Source of the DNA: Auanema rhodensis
Lineage: Eukaryota; Nematoda; Chromadorea; Rhabditida; Rhabditidae
Length of the DNA stretch: 64,000 bases
Direction: 5' to 3'
Assembly (NCBI GenBank): GCA_964057225.1
Contig: OZ059896.1
Span: forward strand, 14,892,501-14,956,500
Under the pieces are notes generated by a model. It made no database searches. It was not told the origin of the DNA and saw nothing but the letters and a program-made list of their open reading frames with translations. Of the stretch, positions 1 to 14,276 are shown one piece after another; within the stretch, counting starts at the first letter, position 1, and each line of letters opens with the position of its first letter. Both the position numbers and the translations under genes were made by a program.

Positions 1-908
1 TCTTGACAATGAATGAAAGATAAGAAAATGTGTAAGTTATAGTCTGTATACATTATAAATAATTTTTGTCATTCAGCATATATATACATGTATATATATA
101 TGTGTGAATGGGGAGAAAGAAACTCTATATTTCTATAATATTTCTCAAATTTAAAAGTTTTAAAATCAGTTAAAACACAATTTAAGCTGTTTAATGATAA
201 TCTCCAACTATCGCTCTATCAGCACTTGTTATTGATCATTTAGTTCCAACTTATTTCACGACATTTATCTATTTTTAAAGATACGAGAATCAAAAAAAAA
301 GCTAAAAATCGACTAATGATACTCTATAACAGATTAGAAACTAGAAGCTAGTTGGGTGGAAGTCAGTGGGATACTGTTTTCCAAACGTTATGTATGTATG
401 TGCGAAATTTGCTAAAATAATCTGTAGCTTGAGAACTATAAACTGTAATTAACGCATAAATAAGTTTTAAAATTTCAATCTATTATTATCTATTCAATCG
501 CAATAGTTCCAAGAAGGTTTTGAATAAATTTCGATCTCAAATTCACTGAAAACAAACATTGACACCTGTAAAACTTATAAGAAAAATACTTTTTCTTTAA
601 CTTTTGACAACATCTGATTATGATAAGACTGAATAGATTCTTCATACAAAGTCAATAAAGAAATTATTTTATGAGTACGGTATGCTGGATCAATATACAC
701 AACGACGAAATCACACACAATCGACGTTTCGGCGCCAGACAGGTGAATGACTGATGAACCTTCAGAACGTCAATGAACATTTTTTCTCGGAAAATTAATC
801 ATCTGGCTTTTGCTTGAAATATTTTTTTTTCTTCTGCTTCTTACTTTGCGAAAATAAATTTTTTTCAGATTTTTTATATTAATTATGATATTATACTGAT
901 TTGAAAAA
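1..908. other. Upstream non-coding region
   Basis: AT-rich sequence upstream of the receptor kinase gene. It contains a short TA/CA-rich simple repeat near 75-105. No exon-like open frame is visible. The promoter of the gene that starts at 909 should lie here, but I see no element I can name. Confidence 0.5.
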
Positions 909-3618
909 ATGCTTTTCCCTATATTCCTGGTGATACAGCTATCTTCTTTTGCTATCAGTGAATATTATGACGAAGATGGCCTCTGGATACCACCAGATGC
1001 AATTGGCCGACCACCATTACCTATAAGGTACTGCATTTTTACATTGAATCATCGAGTGACCGAGAAAATACATTCTCAGAGCTGTTGATGATGTGGATGT
1101 ACCAGAATCCGAACGTAATAAATGCTATTGTACATATGGCGAAGAAGTTTGTGGATTAAATAAAACTTGTATTAAAGATAGTTTAGCAGCTTGTTTTCAT
1201 GCGATTGAAGAGGTGAATTTGATGAAAAACAGTTCGTCGTTTACATAGAATCGTCGATTTCGCAGGTTTATGAACATCGTGGTTTCGTGACATTACATAA
1301 GTATGGTTGCGCTCCTCTTGAGAAGGGAAGCGGCGCTTCTCATCTAACTGTTAGTATCTGATTATCTTATCAAATTAGCGAAAAATGGCCTTTAATGATG
1401 TTTTAGTGTAATTCCTGGAGATCTGCGCATGTAAAACCAAAAAGCATAGCTTGCTGTTATGAAGGCAATTATTGCAATCTTCGTATTAATCCTCCAGCTT
1501 ATGTTACTCCACTTTCTTCACTTTCAGCAAGTGAGCTATTTACTTAAGATTTTCTTTTTCTTTTCGCCATAGTCTTGTGCTTATCATACCATCATCATGG
1601 GTCGTGTTTGCAGGTCCTCTTCTTGACTTCCTAGAAGACAATCTACTATGGATTATTCCAATTATATTCTTTTCACTTAGTTTCATTTCATTAATATCAC
1701 TATTAGCCTATAGAATATATAAGAAAAGTAAGAATATTATTTGCTCTCTCTTCTTTCAAGTTTTGAACACTTTAAGAAATTGCTTTGAAAAATAATTTCG
1801 ATGGGCTGAATTGTGAAATGGATCCAATATTAATTGACGACTCGGGGTAAGATTCAATACAAAAAAATATTTTGGAATATTAAAAAAAATTTAATTTTTA
1901 AACCCAAAAATAATAATAAAATAAAAATTTAATTTATTAAAATATTTATACATTCTTAAGAAAAATCTGAGAGCACAATTTTATTTTTCAGAAGTGGATC
2001 AGGGCAAACTACACTTAATCAGCGTACTGTAGCTCAAGATTTGGTAATTATCAAAGTTATTGGAAGAGGTAGATATGGAGAAGTGAGAAAAGCCAGCTAT
2101 CGTGGAAATTATGTTGCTGTTAAGGTGAATCATCAAAACCTTTAACTTTAAAAATATTATTAACAATGTTTTTTTAGACTTTTTACACAACTGATGAAGA
2201 ATCATGGAAAAATGAAAAGGATGTCTATCAAACTCATATGTTAAATCATGAAAATATTCTTCGTCAGCGAAATATGAAATTAAGAAATTTTATTATTATT
2301 ATTTTAGAGTTTGTTGCAGCAGACATTTGTAGTGAGGATTCTATTACTCAAATGTTGTTAATTACGGATTATCATGCGCTAGGATCATTATCCGATTACC
2401 TTAGAAGAGAAGAGACTCTCACAGTCGATGAAGCTTTAGCTTTAGCTCATAGTACCATATGTGGAATTGATCATCTTCACAATGGTTTACATGGAACTGG
2501 AAGTGCTCGAAAACCTGAAATTGCTCATCGTGATATAAAATCCAAAAATATTATCGTGAAACGTAAAGGAGTATGCTGCATCGCAGATTTTGGCTTAGCC
2601 GTTAGATAGTAAGTTATATATATAATTTTTTTATTATCAAATAACTTTTGTGTTAGATCTGTATTTTCACTAATCATTTATATTACAGTCAAGGAAAGTT
2701 GATTCCCGAAAAAGTCAATGTCCAAGTTGGAACTAAGCGTTACATGGCGCCTGAGGTATTAAATAAAACTCTTATACCGACCAGTTTTGACCAATTCAAA
2801 ATGGCGGACATCTACTCATTTGCCTTGGTATTATGGGAAATCGCCAGACGGACTGAGGTTTGTAATTTGATTGTCCTTGAACACATGTGCTCATATTTAT
2901 GAAGCGACATCGTGGCGCCAAAAACCTTTTGTGAAAAAAGCCGATTTTCCCTATTTTATGATCATTGAAGTAGATTTATTTTAGTGGCAGACATGCGAAG
3001 AAACACAGGTGGCACAACGTGGAGCTGGATATCAGGCTGCTGCACAATCAGATTCTAGCGGCATTGGTGAATCGTTGGAAGACGCGTCATCGCCCCGCAT
3101 CCAGCATATGCAGAAGCCTAGTCTAGATATGGTGAAGCTAATTATCAATGAAAAATAAAACATAAATTGTTCAGACAACAAAAGCTTTGCCCTATGTTCC
3201 ACCTTTTGAAGGAATGGTTCCAAGTGATCCTTCGTTTGAAGAAATGCGTGTTGTCGTATCGGAGAAAGGTCTTCGGCCACCTCTTGATGAAAATTGGACT
3301 AAAGGGAAAAATGTGAGAAAAACAAAAAGTTTTCTTGAAACAAGCTCTATTTCACGCGTTGTTCTCTGGGTGAAAAAATAGTTTTATTATAGATTTCAAT
3401 GTATATACTAAAAGTCCTCATGCAAGAGTGCTGGCACATGAATGCTCATCGACGTCATACAGCCTTGAAGATAAAGCTTCAACTCTCAAAAGCTATTCAA
3501 GAAGTACAAGGTGGAGTAATGGTTAATCAGTTGATATCTTAGAGAAAAAACAAAATGTTTTTTATTTTCAGCACAATCCCAATCAGAATCTTCGATCAGT
3601 TATTGGTTCTCGGTATAA
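909..3618 (+). CDS. TGF-beta superfamily type I receptor Ser/Thr kinase
   Basis: Fourteen exons join in frame to about 593 codons: 909-1027, 1080-1212, 1266-1349, 1407-1530, 1614-1727, 1777-1846, 1992-2124, 2178-2262, 2308-2608, 2689-2857, 2985-3131, 3175-3312, 3393-3510 and 3572-3618. The product starts with a hydrophobic signal peptide, followed by a Cys-rich ectodomain ending in the CCxxxxCN box of this receptor family. A single membrane helix is encoded near 1640-1715. Then comes a GS box with SGSGQTT (exon 7), which marks a type I receptor, and a kinase with GRGRYGEV, the VAVK lysine, [15 protein letters not shown] and MAPEVL. Type I receptors are phosphorylated on the GS box by type II partners and signal to SMADs. 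An extra stretch of about 40 residues follows WQTCEE (exon 11). The 45-bp intron 2263-2307 is a multiple of three, so it reads through as spurious coding sequence. Sma-6 versus daf-1 orthology cannot be decided by eye. Confidence 0.9.
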
Positions 3619-4532
3619 ACGAGACACGGTTGATAGTGGCTTCAAGGAGAATGCTTCATAGCTTGCCTCCATCCTTTTTTTGTTACAGAAAACGACATCT
3701 ATTGCAGATGACAAGGCTGCCATCAGAAAAAAAACATCCTTGTCTCGTCTTAATTCTTTTGAGCCAATTTGCCTATTTTTATTCCGTTTTGTATATAATA
3801 CCGTTGTATACTTCTTTTGAATTTTTAGTATTCAGCATTTTCAAAATATGTTCTCTTAAAATTCTTTCTTGAGCAAAATATTTGGACATACACACTCAAT
3901 TGTCTTTTCCGTGAACTCATTAATTATATTGTGATATGCCAGAGAGAAACCAATAAATTTGTTTTGTAAAACTGATAAGATTTATTATAAAAATCAGAAA
4001 AAAATATTTGTAAAAGAACCCGTATACATGAGGAAAACTGAAAAAAAAGAAAAACTAGGCAGGGGCAAAATGTAAAAATATATAGAAATATTGAAACCCG
4101 TGAAACCACTGTTGGAGGAGATCCACTAGAAAGTTGTAGTTTTTCTTATAAAAATGTGAATAAAACAATGATAGATAGGGTGGACGAATAAATAAGAAGG
4201 AAAAGTTTTTAAGATATTAAATGGATGACATGGGTATGATGAAGGAGATAAACAAATGGTCAACCAAAACTATACATGATGAAGCTTTGCTTAATCATGT
4301 CTTTTATGTATTTAATTGTAATAATATCATTATATATTATAAAGATATTTTGCTTCTTTTTTTTTTTGAAAAAAAAATTAACTAACATATTCGAATTTCG
4401 ATATCATGTTTGATGTATCATTCCCGCTTTACAGGGTTGAAAAGACAAAAATGAATATTTGTATTATGTAATTTTTTTTGATTGTAATTGACGAAATATC
4501 ATCTTCGTTGTTTTCAGTTGTTCCAAAAATAA
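3619..4532. other. Convergent intergenic region
   Basis: AT-rich DNA between the 3' ends of the kinase gene and the GPCR gene. It contains several AATAAA-like motifs, for example near 3950 and 4160, which could be 3'-end signals. No further exon is supported. Confidence 0.5.
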
Positions 4533-6857
4533 TTAGCAGACAGCGATTGTACTATGTCTTTTTGCGTAATTTCTTGTTAACAAGGGAGATTGTGGATCAT
4601 CTTTCTCATGAACAGTGAGAAGAAGAGAAATCCATGGATTGTCTAATCGCTCACTTCGACGACGTGATAACTGTTCGGGATCCTGAAAATATTTCATAAA
4701 TATAAGAAAAAAAAGACAGTTATTCTAGTTAAATAAGCCTGTTATCTCTGAATTAGTTAAAATACTTGAAAATGCTGGTTATTTTCTTAAATGCTACACA
4801 TCAAAAGAAATTTTTAGATTATTGAAGTTCGCACAAGTATTTCTCAGCAAGGCGGAAGTTACTGCTTGTCAATCAAGCTAACTTTTATCGAAAATTGTTG
4901 TCAGTATGTTTAACCTCCCACCCTATAAGGTTAAATGGCACGAGGAAATTGACAAGACGAACCTTTCAGAATTAACAAAATTTGAATTTCATGAAAAATG
5001 CTCCAAATATGCTGAACAGAAGTTTCAAGTTGTTTAATGAGAAACAAAGTAATCGGTTTGTGCATTTTTTTAAAGTAAATTTGATTCGTTAATTCAATGA
5101 TTCATGCATTTCTATTATATTCTGGTAAGCATCGTTCAATTGAAATGCTTGAGGGGGTTATATTTTCAATTGTTGATGTTTAATCCTTGCTAGCATTAAA
5201 ACTGAAAACTGAAAACTATGAAAAGGTTTAAGCTTTAAACTCAAATAAATCGGTTACTATAATTTTATTTGTTATTTCCAATAGAATGATCAGCAATATC
5301 GGAAGTCTGATACAAGGGTGGACCGTTTAAAATGCATACGAGTCTGTGAACATTAGCTCAAGAGTTTTTACTTTTGCTACTTTTTTCTTATGTTCTACTT
5401 CAACATATCCTTTTATTCGGCAAAAAAATTTTTTCTAGGAAGTAATTTTGCTTAGTTTATTATGAAATAATAAATTTTTAATATTAGTATATGTAAAATG
5501 AAGCTCACAAGTGCAACATGCGTTAAGGCGGCAACTTTTGGCTCCTTGACCTCTGGACACAACAAGAGATAGAATTGCTGTCGAATTTCTGAATTCGATA
5601 AGAAGTGCGCTGGACAACGAATCACATTTCCAATGACAGTTAGAACAGAAGCTGTGTCATTGGCTAAGAGATTAAAATCCGGATGGCTGACATGTAAAAA
5701 ATCTGAAAACACTTTGATAACAATAATACATTCTTTTTCATTTATGAAAGCAACAGGTTTAGTGTGAATATGATTGATGGCTTTTATATTTCCTGCTAAT
5801 TATTTTCTGGACACTCCTATTAATAATACATCAAAATCAAACGTTAAACATGACATGTAAAGTTTGTGTGTGAAAAATCACACGTGAATGTCACGTGTTA
5901 GGTTTTGCGTGAAGACCACGTGAAACATTTATTTTGTTGTGTAATGATGGTGAGGACGGTTGAACGATTATAAAATTTTCATCTTTAATAATTTTATAAT
6001 CGCTTTCAAAAAGATGCTACTCGAAAAGTTAAATTCTCATTTAAATAAATTAAGAATTTAAGAATTGCCATAGGCAATAGCTAAACATCATCATGCTCTT
6101 CTATTATCATAAACTTTAGTTCTCAGATTTCTGAATAAAAACTCAATATTATAAATAGAAGTTTTTAGAAATTTACAACAACTTCAGAGGGATTTTGAAA
6201 TAAAAAGATTTTTTCTGAAGGTTATATTTAGTTTTAACTTTTTTTTTCGTTCGAAATTCTACAAAATGAAAACAAAAACAGCAGATTGTCGGTAAAATCT
6301 TTGCATTTGGCATGCTTTCAAAGATAATCTGATGCTTCGTTTATTTGCAAAAACATAAAAAGTTCTAGTTCAACTTATGCATATCTATTAAAATGAATAA
6401 AATGGAAAAAAATGAAAAAAAACAGCTGTTAAGAGGATTGTGAAGCAGGAAGATATTAGCCAAAACAATCTTCTGAGAATAAATAAAATAGAAAGTTAAC
6501 TTACCAGCATCGAAATATTCTATAATAGTTAGAATTAGATATAGAAGATTAGATATAAGATAGGCACTAATGATCACAATCAGTGTTCTGGTTGCTGAAC
6601 GAAGATTTCGTCGTCGCATCTTCATTACATCATGTCCCATGGTGAATTCGGTGATAAGTGATCGTAGTTGCTGCAAATACAAACATAAATATGCTTATTG
6701 ATACATTAGAATATGCTTATATCTATAAAGCATAACTCAAAAACTTGAACATTGAGTCACTTCCAACTCCTATTTGATAAATACACGTATGCAAATATGA
6801 TGTCTTTTATTATAATATGTTGTTTCATATTTTAAATTAAATTATCCATCATATCTA

Positions 6858-6896
<39 letters not shown>

Positions 6897-9800
6897 TGTT
6901 ACATTTTGGAAAAAAATGTTCAAGAACCAAGTTTCTTTTCTTCTTTTCTCATTAACTTTTATAATATTGCAATAAAAAAACAAGGAGGACATGCGAGATA
7001 TTTTTATTGAACACCTGACAATCACCCCCTTTATTTTTTAAAAAATATTATCTCACAAAATGATGAAAAACATAAGATATATATGAATTGAAGTTTGTCT
7101 TATATTCAATCAAAGAAAATATTTTTATAGAAACAAATGATTATCATTAGACCATAAATGGCCATTTCTCATTTTTCCCGGAAATGAATAAAATATTTTC
7201 AGTTGGCGAGATAATTAAATCTTGAACATACATACATATATGTATATATCTTTTTTTTTAAAATGAAATAAGATATTTTATTACATTCCATTCCCTTTTT
7301 TTTGCCAATTTCTTATCTTTTTTTATATGTCTAGCTTTATGTTTCATTTTAAGAGGAATAACTTAAATAATGTATATTTTATTCAAACGACACATCAAGG
7401 TATCATTCTCCATTCACAGTAAATCAGAAAAACTTCCATGCCCTTGGGAGTCAAAACACGACACAACCCGAAGAAAATGCCTTCTCTGTTGGCTTATTCA
7501 TATGGCTTCCATTCATTCTTCTCTCTTTTTCCTTCTCTCTTTCTCTCTTTTACTTTCTCAGCAAGTTGACGTGGTAAAATGATAAAATAAAGAGTTAATG
7601 ACAACTTTGAGGCAAAGATGTCTGATGTGTCAAAACCTTGCGAAGTATTTGAGTTTGAAGCATGTGAAGGCGAAATTAATCTCTTAGCTAATGTCCGAAC
7701 TACTATATATGAATTGTTTAGTAGAGACATTGTAGTAAGTGAATCCTTTAATCTCTTTGACCTTATATAGATCTATGACTCTCAACCTGCATGATTGACT
7801 GATGTATAAGCCTATGATTAAGCTTTAACGACAAAGGAAAAAAAACGAGACTTCAGAATAATAACAAACCTGCACATGCTGATGTCGAAGCATAAGGACA
7901 ATTCCTCCATTAAGAAAAATTAATGTGAAGAAAGGCACAAATATGGCTATTGTATTGATAAGACCAAAGTGATAAAATCGAGCTCGTTGGGTTCCAATAC
8001 GATATCGCCGGAATCCCCAGCATTGAGGTCTCTCCTCAATCATCACGTCCTGGAACAAACACAGATGAAATGCATACCGACCGAAATTTTGAGTTTTTAG
8101 TGCTTTTTTCTATTTGATCTTTTAAATAACAATCCAATCTATTAAATTAAAGTGAATGAACTAACAAAAGTTAAATTCTTTATAACTATTGCCAAGCCGA
8201 TGAGAACGACTAGCATCATCCATCGTGTTCGTCTCTCGAACCCTGTGAAGGTCCAATGTTTTGTCATACAGTATCTGAAAATTAGATTATTTAGTTAATA
8301 CTTTTCTTATATTATTTTCTTTCAATAAAATAATTTTTTTCTTTTTCATTTTAGGAAAAGAAAACGATTTTCTGTATCCATGTAAGCTCACAAAGCATCG
8401 TTTCGTCTCAATATGAATGACACTTATGTCATTCAAGGAAGTTGTTACACACAATTTTTCTTACTGAATAGGAAGAAACATTGGCTGATTTGCATTAAAC
8501 GACAAAAACTATGAAGCTTAACTATTATTTTGACTTATCTCCCTCATTATTCTTGAAAAATATTCTTGTTTCTTTTCCTCAGGTATATTCTAATTATATT
8601 TAATCTTTAAACAATCTTTCTATGAAAATAAAATAAAATAATTTCTTTAAGAGATAAATAGTAGAGTTTAAAAATAAAAAAGAGGAATGATGTTGCAAAA
8701 AGGTAGCAAAGCAAGGAAGACAGATGGAAACGGGAAGCAAATATTCTGTGAAGAATACGAGAGATGTGCAACTGACGGATGGAAGAGCTTCATGTGATGC
8801 TGACTGAACAATTCTAATTACAAATTGATTCTTTACCTTTGTTTTTCTTATACTAAACATTATGCTTGTAAATGGGCATATGACTTATCAACAAGAATAT
8901 AGGCAATTCTCCTGGGGAGATAGAAGTCAAGTAGCTTGAGAACGATGATATCTGGAGCCTTTCGTATCCTTCTTCCCTCTATAAGGTTATTTCTTTTTTC
9001 TCCTGCACATAGGGATTAGTAAAAAGAGACGCTGAATGATAGATGACGAAGAAAGATTGTAATAGACTACTTGGGCTGATCAACATAAAAAGAAGAAGAA
9101 GAAGCTGGAGAAGTAGTAGTGGCAGCATTCACTACGAAGTAGGATTTCAGAAGAGGCTGAGAAGAAAGTAGGATAGAGGCTGTTTGATTACATCGTATGA
9201 TGACCTCAATTCAGAAGTGTATAAGCAATAGCTTTCGCATTTTCCCGTCTTCGCTGTACACGTTGAATCTAGAGGATAATGGCAACGAATGCATATCTGC
9301 AACATCCTGCACACGCAGCTGATGTCGTCATCATGATCCTTCTCATCATCGGCTCTTGGTCAAGATGTTAATTGTGCGGAAACGATCATAAGCACACAAA
9401 GATCAGCCGGAACAAGGATAAAGAAAATTGATTTTCGTTCAAGTCAAGAATGCGCCGAAGTTTCGAATAACAAACCTTTCAATGCTAGCCATTATAAGGC
9501 AGAATACAGATGACATTTTGAAAATTTGTCCAAAAAGATGAAGCAATGGCATGTAGTTGAGCCATGCTAACCATAATGGCAGATGGTTATAGAATTCAGC
9601 AGTCACGGGCAAACTCTGAAAATGAAGAAGCAAGTTAATCGTTTTCTAATTCTTTCTTTCTTTTTTTATTTATCTGTTTGTTTATTTTTTTCTTTTTTTT
9701 TCCCATTAATTTCCCATCCTTCTCAGTTGTTTTTTTGAAAACGTTAGAAGAAATCTACTACTATATGATATAGTTAGAGCATTCTAATGAACATCTGGCA

Positions 9801-12101
9801 TACTATTAGTATAGCTGTTCATCCGACTAATATGCTTGAATTCGTGTTGGATTTTATTCAAACATTTACAGGTAGTTGTCTGCATATCTTTCAATTTCTC
9901 TTCTTTTTAAAAGCTGCTATCTCTATCTCTCCTCATCTAATCTTCTCCTCTTACAGAATCATTCATTAGCAACCTCTTTTGAGTGCATCTCTCTCTATGG
10001 CTCTAATTTGAAAAAAAATTGAAAACTATTAATAATTAAAAGTTCGAAATGACTATAAGAGTGGTGAATTTTCAAATATGACATGTTATTGTTTGCGCTT
10101 GAATGGAAGCTCAAAAAAGGCTGAAAAGAGAGGGATCTCAAATAGTTAGACGAGAAAGAACAATAGTTCAAAGTATACAGCATTGCCGAGTGCGACGCAC
10201 GGAAACAAGGGGTGGATTCTTGAGAAAGATTACACAGATGTAGGTTATAACATGAACATCATGGAAAAAATCTTCTCTCAATTTCCTTCCCGGAAAGACA
10301 TAGCTTACATACAAATTTGGCTTAATATTTCACAATGAGATCTGATGTTCTTCTGTTTACACAGTTCGTTTTTCATTTTTTTTCTCTTGTTCATAATTAG
10401 ATTGGGAAATGAACTTTTACACTTAAATCAAATAGATAATACATGTAAATATATTTTCAAAAGAATCTTAAAAATCTTCTCAAAATGCTATAAATTATCT
10501 GAGTTTCTGTGAAATTTTTAACCACACCATGTTGTTTGATGTAATATTATGACTAACGCATTTAGGCCGTATATACTACTGGAATATTCATTTCATTCAA
10601 CTCTAAAACTTAAATTATTGTTCACTTCGATTCCTATATTTCAACAAAAGTGGGAGAAAATCAGTTAAAAATTGAAAAAAAATAAAAAGACGATATACTT
10701 TAAGCTTTGATTGCATGAACATTTCCATTTCATTAGCAGATACATAAGGCTGTAAACAGATTTAAACGCTTTTATTTCTATCTTGACAGCCTTCCCCCCT
10801 ACATTATCTTCTCAGCATTCTACCAGTGTATGATGTTTCTCTCTTTCCCTTGCTCTTCCCCTCTCTCCCCTATTCACTACATTCTCTCTCTCTCTCTCTC
10901 TCTCTCGCTCTCTTCTCCTCCATATACACGTATTTCATACTCTATTCCTAAAAAAGGTTAGACACATATGCTCGTATCTCTAATATAGATAAATAATTTT
11001 TTTAACTGGCATGCTCTAACGCTCGTCGGTATCTCATCACTTGTCTGGACAAATCAAAGTCAGCTGTAGTATATATGAAGAATGCTGACGATGAAGTGAC
11101 ACACAGTTTTTCGTAGAAAACCTTAGAAACATGAAGCAGCTAAAGCTGTTTATATTGAAATTTAATTTTTAATACAGGTAAATAAGAATATAGGATAGTA
11201 TGCTCAACCGATCTTTCATTTTCTCATAAACAGAATGAGTTGAGTGAGCACGTAAAATCTCTGATGGCTGTATGCTAATGAAGCAAAGATCTTACGTGAA
11301 GCGAAAAATAAAAAAAAACTTACTAGAAGTAGAATATATGTGGCATCAAGTAATGTATCAAACAGCGCAACAAACCCCAGAAAGAAGAAAGGTGAATGTC
11401 TGGAAAAACGGAAAACTTCTTGGATATGAAATTGAGAGAGCAAAAGAGGATCGTTGTGGTTGTCGTTATGCAGCTCTTAATTTAATTTGAATTTGCAAAA
11501 AAAAACTGAAATTGGCGATTTTTTGGTTTTGTTTATGAGTTTCTTGTGGAATTTGAATATATTTCTAATCGTTTTATTATTTCATTTAATTTGAAAGCAA
11601 AAGAAAGAGAAAGAGACGAAGAGAAGGAGAGATAGAGAGAAAATCCTGTGTGGTAGATGTCAAGTAAATATTAAAAGAAATCTCGACTTTCCCTCGTTCT
11701 CTCTCTATATCTTTCTTTATCTCTGCGAGACGCATGCGTGTGTTAAAGCACGAGCACATGCAGGTAACAACAACAGCAATAAATTTAGAAAAAAGAGAAG
11801 AAAACATAATAAGAAAATATTTATACTTATTATGAATTTGAAAATAAAAATGAAGAAAATAGTCATTAATCTTCGAAATGAACGTTAAAAACGAGATTCG
11901 GACTTCAGACAAAGATAATTTTGTAATAAGGAAGAAAAGAAAATTAAATTAAATTCACCTGAATTGAGCTCGAGTTAAGAATAAAGTTGTTAGTAAAGCA
12001 TTGGCTATAACACCAAATAATGCAAGACCGGACCCAAAGACGCCAAGAAGAAGATATCGATGAGATAAGAGACGATCCTCAGGTGAGGGCAAGCATTCCA
12101 T
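4533..12101 (-). CDS. Class A (rhodopsin-like) GPCR, neuropeptide-receptor type
   Basis: Eight exons join in frame to 385 residues, listed 5' to 3' on the minus strand: 12101-11959, 11399-11324, 9615-9476, 8274-8166, 8049-7870, 6670-6505, 5702-5509 and 4682-4533. Exon 1 carries TM1 with a GxxxN-type Asn (VIANALL). Exon 2 carries TM2 (LFDTLLDATYILLL) and exon 3 TM3. The ERY form of the DRY motif is completed across the exon 3/4 junction. Exon 4 has TM4, exon 5 the second extracellular loop Cys and TM5, exon 6 the basic third loop (MKMRRRN) and TM6, and exon 7 TM7 with NVIRCPAHF in place of NPxxY. Exon 8 is a polar cytoplasmic tail. The architecture resembles nematode peptide-type receptors; the ligand is unknown. 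Introns range from about 115 bp to about 1.7 kb, longer than in the kinase gene. The start is the first Met upstream of TM1, in a short N terminus. Confidence 0.85.
6859..6893. repeat. (GA)n microsatellite
   Basis: An uninterrupted GA dinucleotide run inside a GPCR intron. Confidence 0.95.
10883..10913. repeat. (TC)n microsatellite
   Basis: A TC dinucleotide run with one interruption, inside the GPCR intron between exons 2 and 3. Confidence 0.9.
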
Positions 12102-12736
12102 TTTGGCCTAAATATTGAAAGAAATTAAAAAAAAACATAAAAAAATATATAAAAAAGAAGATCAAGAAATAAGAAGTAAGAATTTCAAAGAGAGCATGGC
12201 AATGGGGAGGGGGACATCGAACTGAGTGAGGGCGGAGTGAAAGCGACGTGCTCCTCCCCTCTCCAGGCTTACGGCTGTAGATCAGTTAACTCGGCTTGCT
12301 CTTTTTTTCTAGTCATACTCTTTCCCATTTTTCACTTTTACGTTCAAAATATTTAGCTAAATATTAAAGGAGTTAAAAGAAAAAAGAGAGTTTAAAGTCA
12401 TATATGTATGACTTAATGAAATGGCTTAGGAAAAAAAGAAGTGAAACATGCTATAACTTTAAGTTCTTTGAACATTTAGATTTGTGACGCTTGTATGAAA
12501 AAATTAAATTTTAATATGAAAAGGTAAATTTCTAGTGGAAAAAATGATGAAATCATAGACTTATTCTAAAATTTCGCACATCATCATCTACATCTATATC
12601 CTTCAGCTTCATCTCAAAAGAAATGTATTCTAATTTTTGTTAAATATAACGTTTTGTCTTTGAAATAAACACAAAACACATAGATGAATATGTATTTATT
12701 ATATTTGGAAAAGACATGGAGATAGTGTAGCGAAAG

Positions 12737-12796
12737 ATAGAGAGGAAGAGAGAGAGACATAAAGAGAGGAAGAGAGAGAGAGAGAAAGAGAGAGAA
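12737..12796. repeat. GA-rich simple repeat
   Basis: Imperfect GA/GAGGAA repeat upstream of the GPCR gene. Confidence 0.85.
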
Positions 12797-14128
12797 TACT
12801 ATATCACTTATAAAATGATGAAAGAAGCATCAAATATGAATACTTTAAATATTTTTTAAAAAGTCGTTCATGGAGTCATTGTCTTTGAAAAAAAAGACAA
12901 ATAGGAACATATAGATCCGGGAGGGATAAAAGCTTAATGAGACATAATTATCTCGTACTGCATATACTCATAATCGACGATCATGCAATATAACATGGAG
13001 AAGGACACTATGATGAGCACAGCAAGAAGAACATCTCATTGTATGTTAGTTTACCAAGCTTTAAAGCTGTTTAGAGTTTAACAGACGTAAATGGAAATAA
13101 ATCAGACTGCTATGCATCTATCTATGAACATATTGGAAAATTGCTCATGTGACATATACATACACACGTTTATACGTACACAGCAGACACTTCAAGTCTT
13201 ATGGTCAACTTGAACTTTTTCTTCTCTCAAAAAGCCTTGGATTGAGATGTAGAAAGAGAGGAATGTTTTATATGTTTTATAAGGAAATGCCTGTTGAGGA
13301 TCATATGCAACCAAGAATTCTACAGTTTTTCAAGAGCATACATATATTTATGAATATACACAACTCTTTTTGGATATAGAAAGGAAAGGAAAGAAAAGTA
13401 AAAACTAGAGAGAGAGAGGTGTTGTAAAGAAAGACGGAAACTGATTTCTCAAAAGGTAAAAACAATGAATTAATGAATTAAGTTTTGGAAAAATAATAAA
13501 AATTGCATTGTTTAATCAGTTGAAGGCTTCAGATGAAGGAAACGTGGCCAACCGTGTGTGTAAGCATGCGTCGAGTTGGGTGGCAGAAACGATTTGAAAA
13601 ATGGAAGATTGAAAGAACGGATATATCCGTTCGAAATTGGGTGAGGAAATCCGGAATTTAACTATATGTATGTAATAGCAACATTATAATAGAAGAAATA
13701 CTCTCATATACATATAGGTAGCTAAAGAAAGCTGCAAAAAATTAAAACTTTGGTCTTCCGTGATGTTGCTAATGGTTGTTAGAGGAGAGTTCAAATCATT
13801 TTTGGTCTGGTTGAAAGTTCAGAACGTGTTATGAACCCTGCTTGCAACTTTCAAAGAAGGAAAAAAAGTTAAAAAAAGTTTTTAACTTTAAAGAGTAAAG
13901 CAAGGTTAACAAAGTAATAACAATAATAATAATTGTTTTTATGAAAGTGAAAGAATGGTGAGAAATTGTAACGAAATATTTACATTTTTTTATTTTTCCT
14001 TTTTGTCCTGATTTTCAATCACGACAGGGATTGAAGTTCTCTTGCTTTCCATATATTAAATGAATTTCAGGGTACAAGGCTATGAGAAATAAGAAATGGA
14101 AGGAATAAAGAGAGAATGAAACTCAAAG

Positions 14129-14276
<148 letters not shown>

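Noticed and set aside
11272-11490. 72-codon plus-strand ORF
   Set aside because: Shadow of GPCR exon 2, which lies on the minus strand at 11399-11324.
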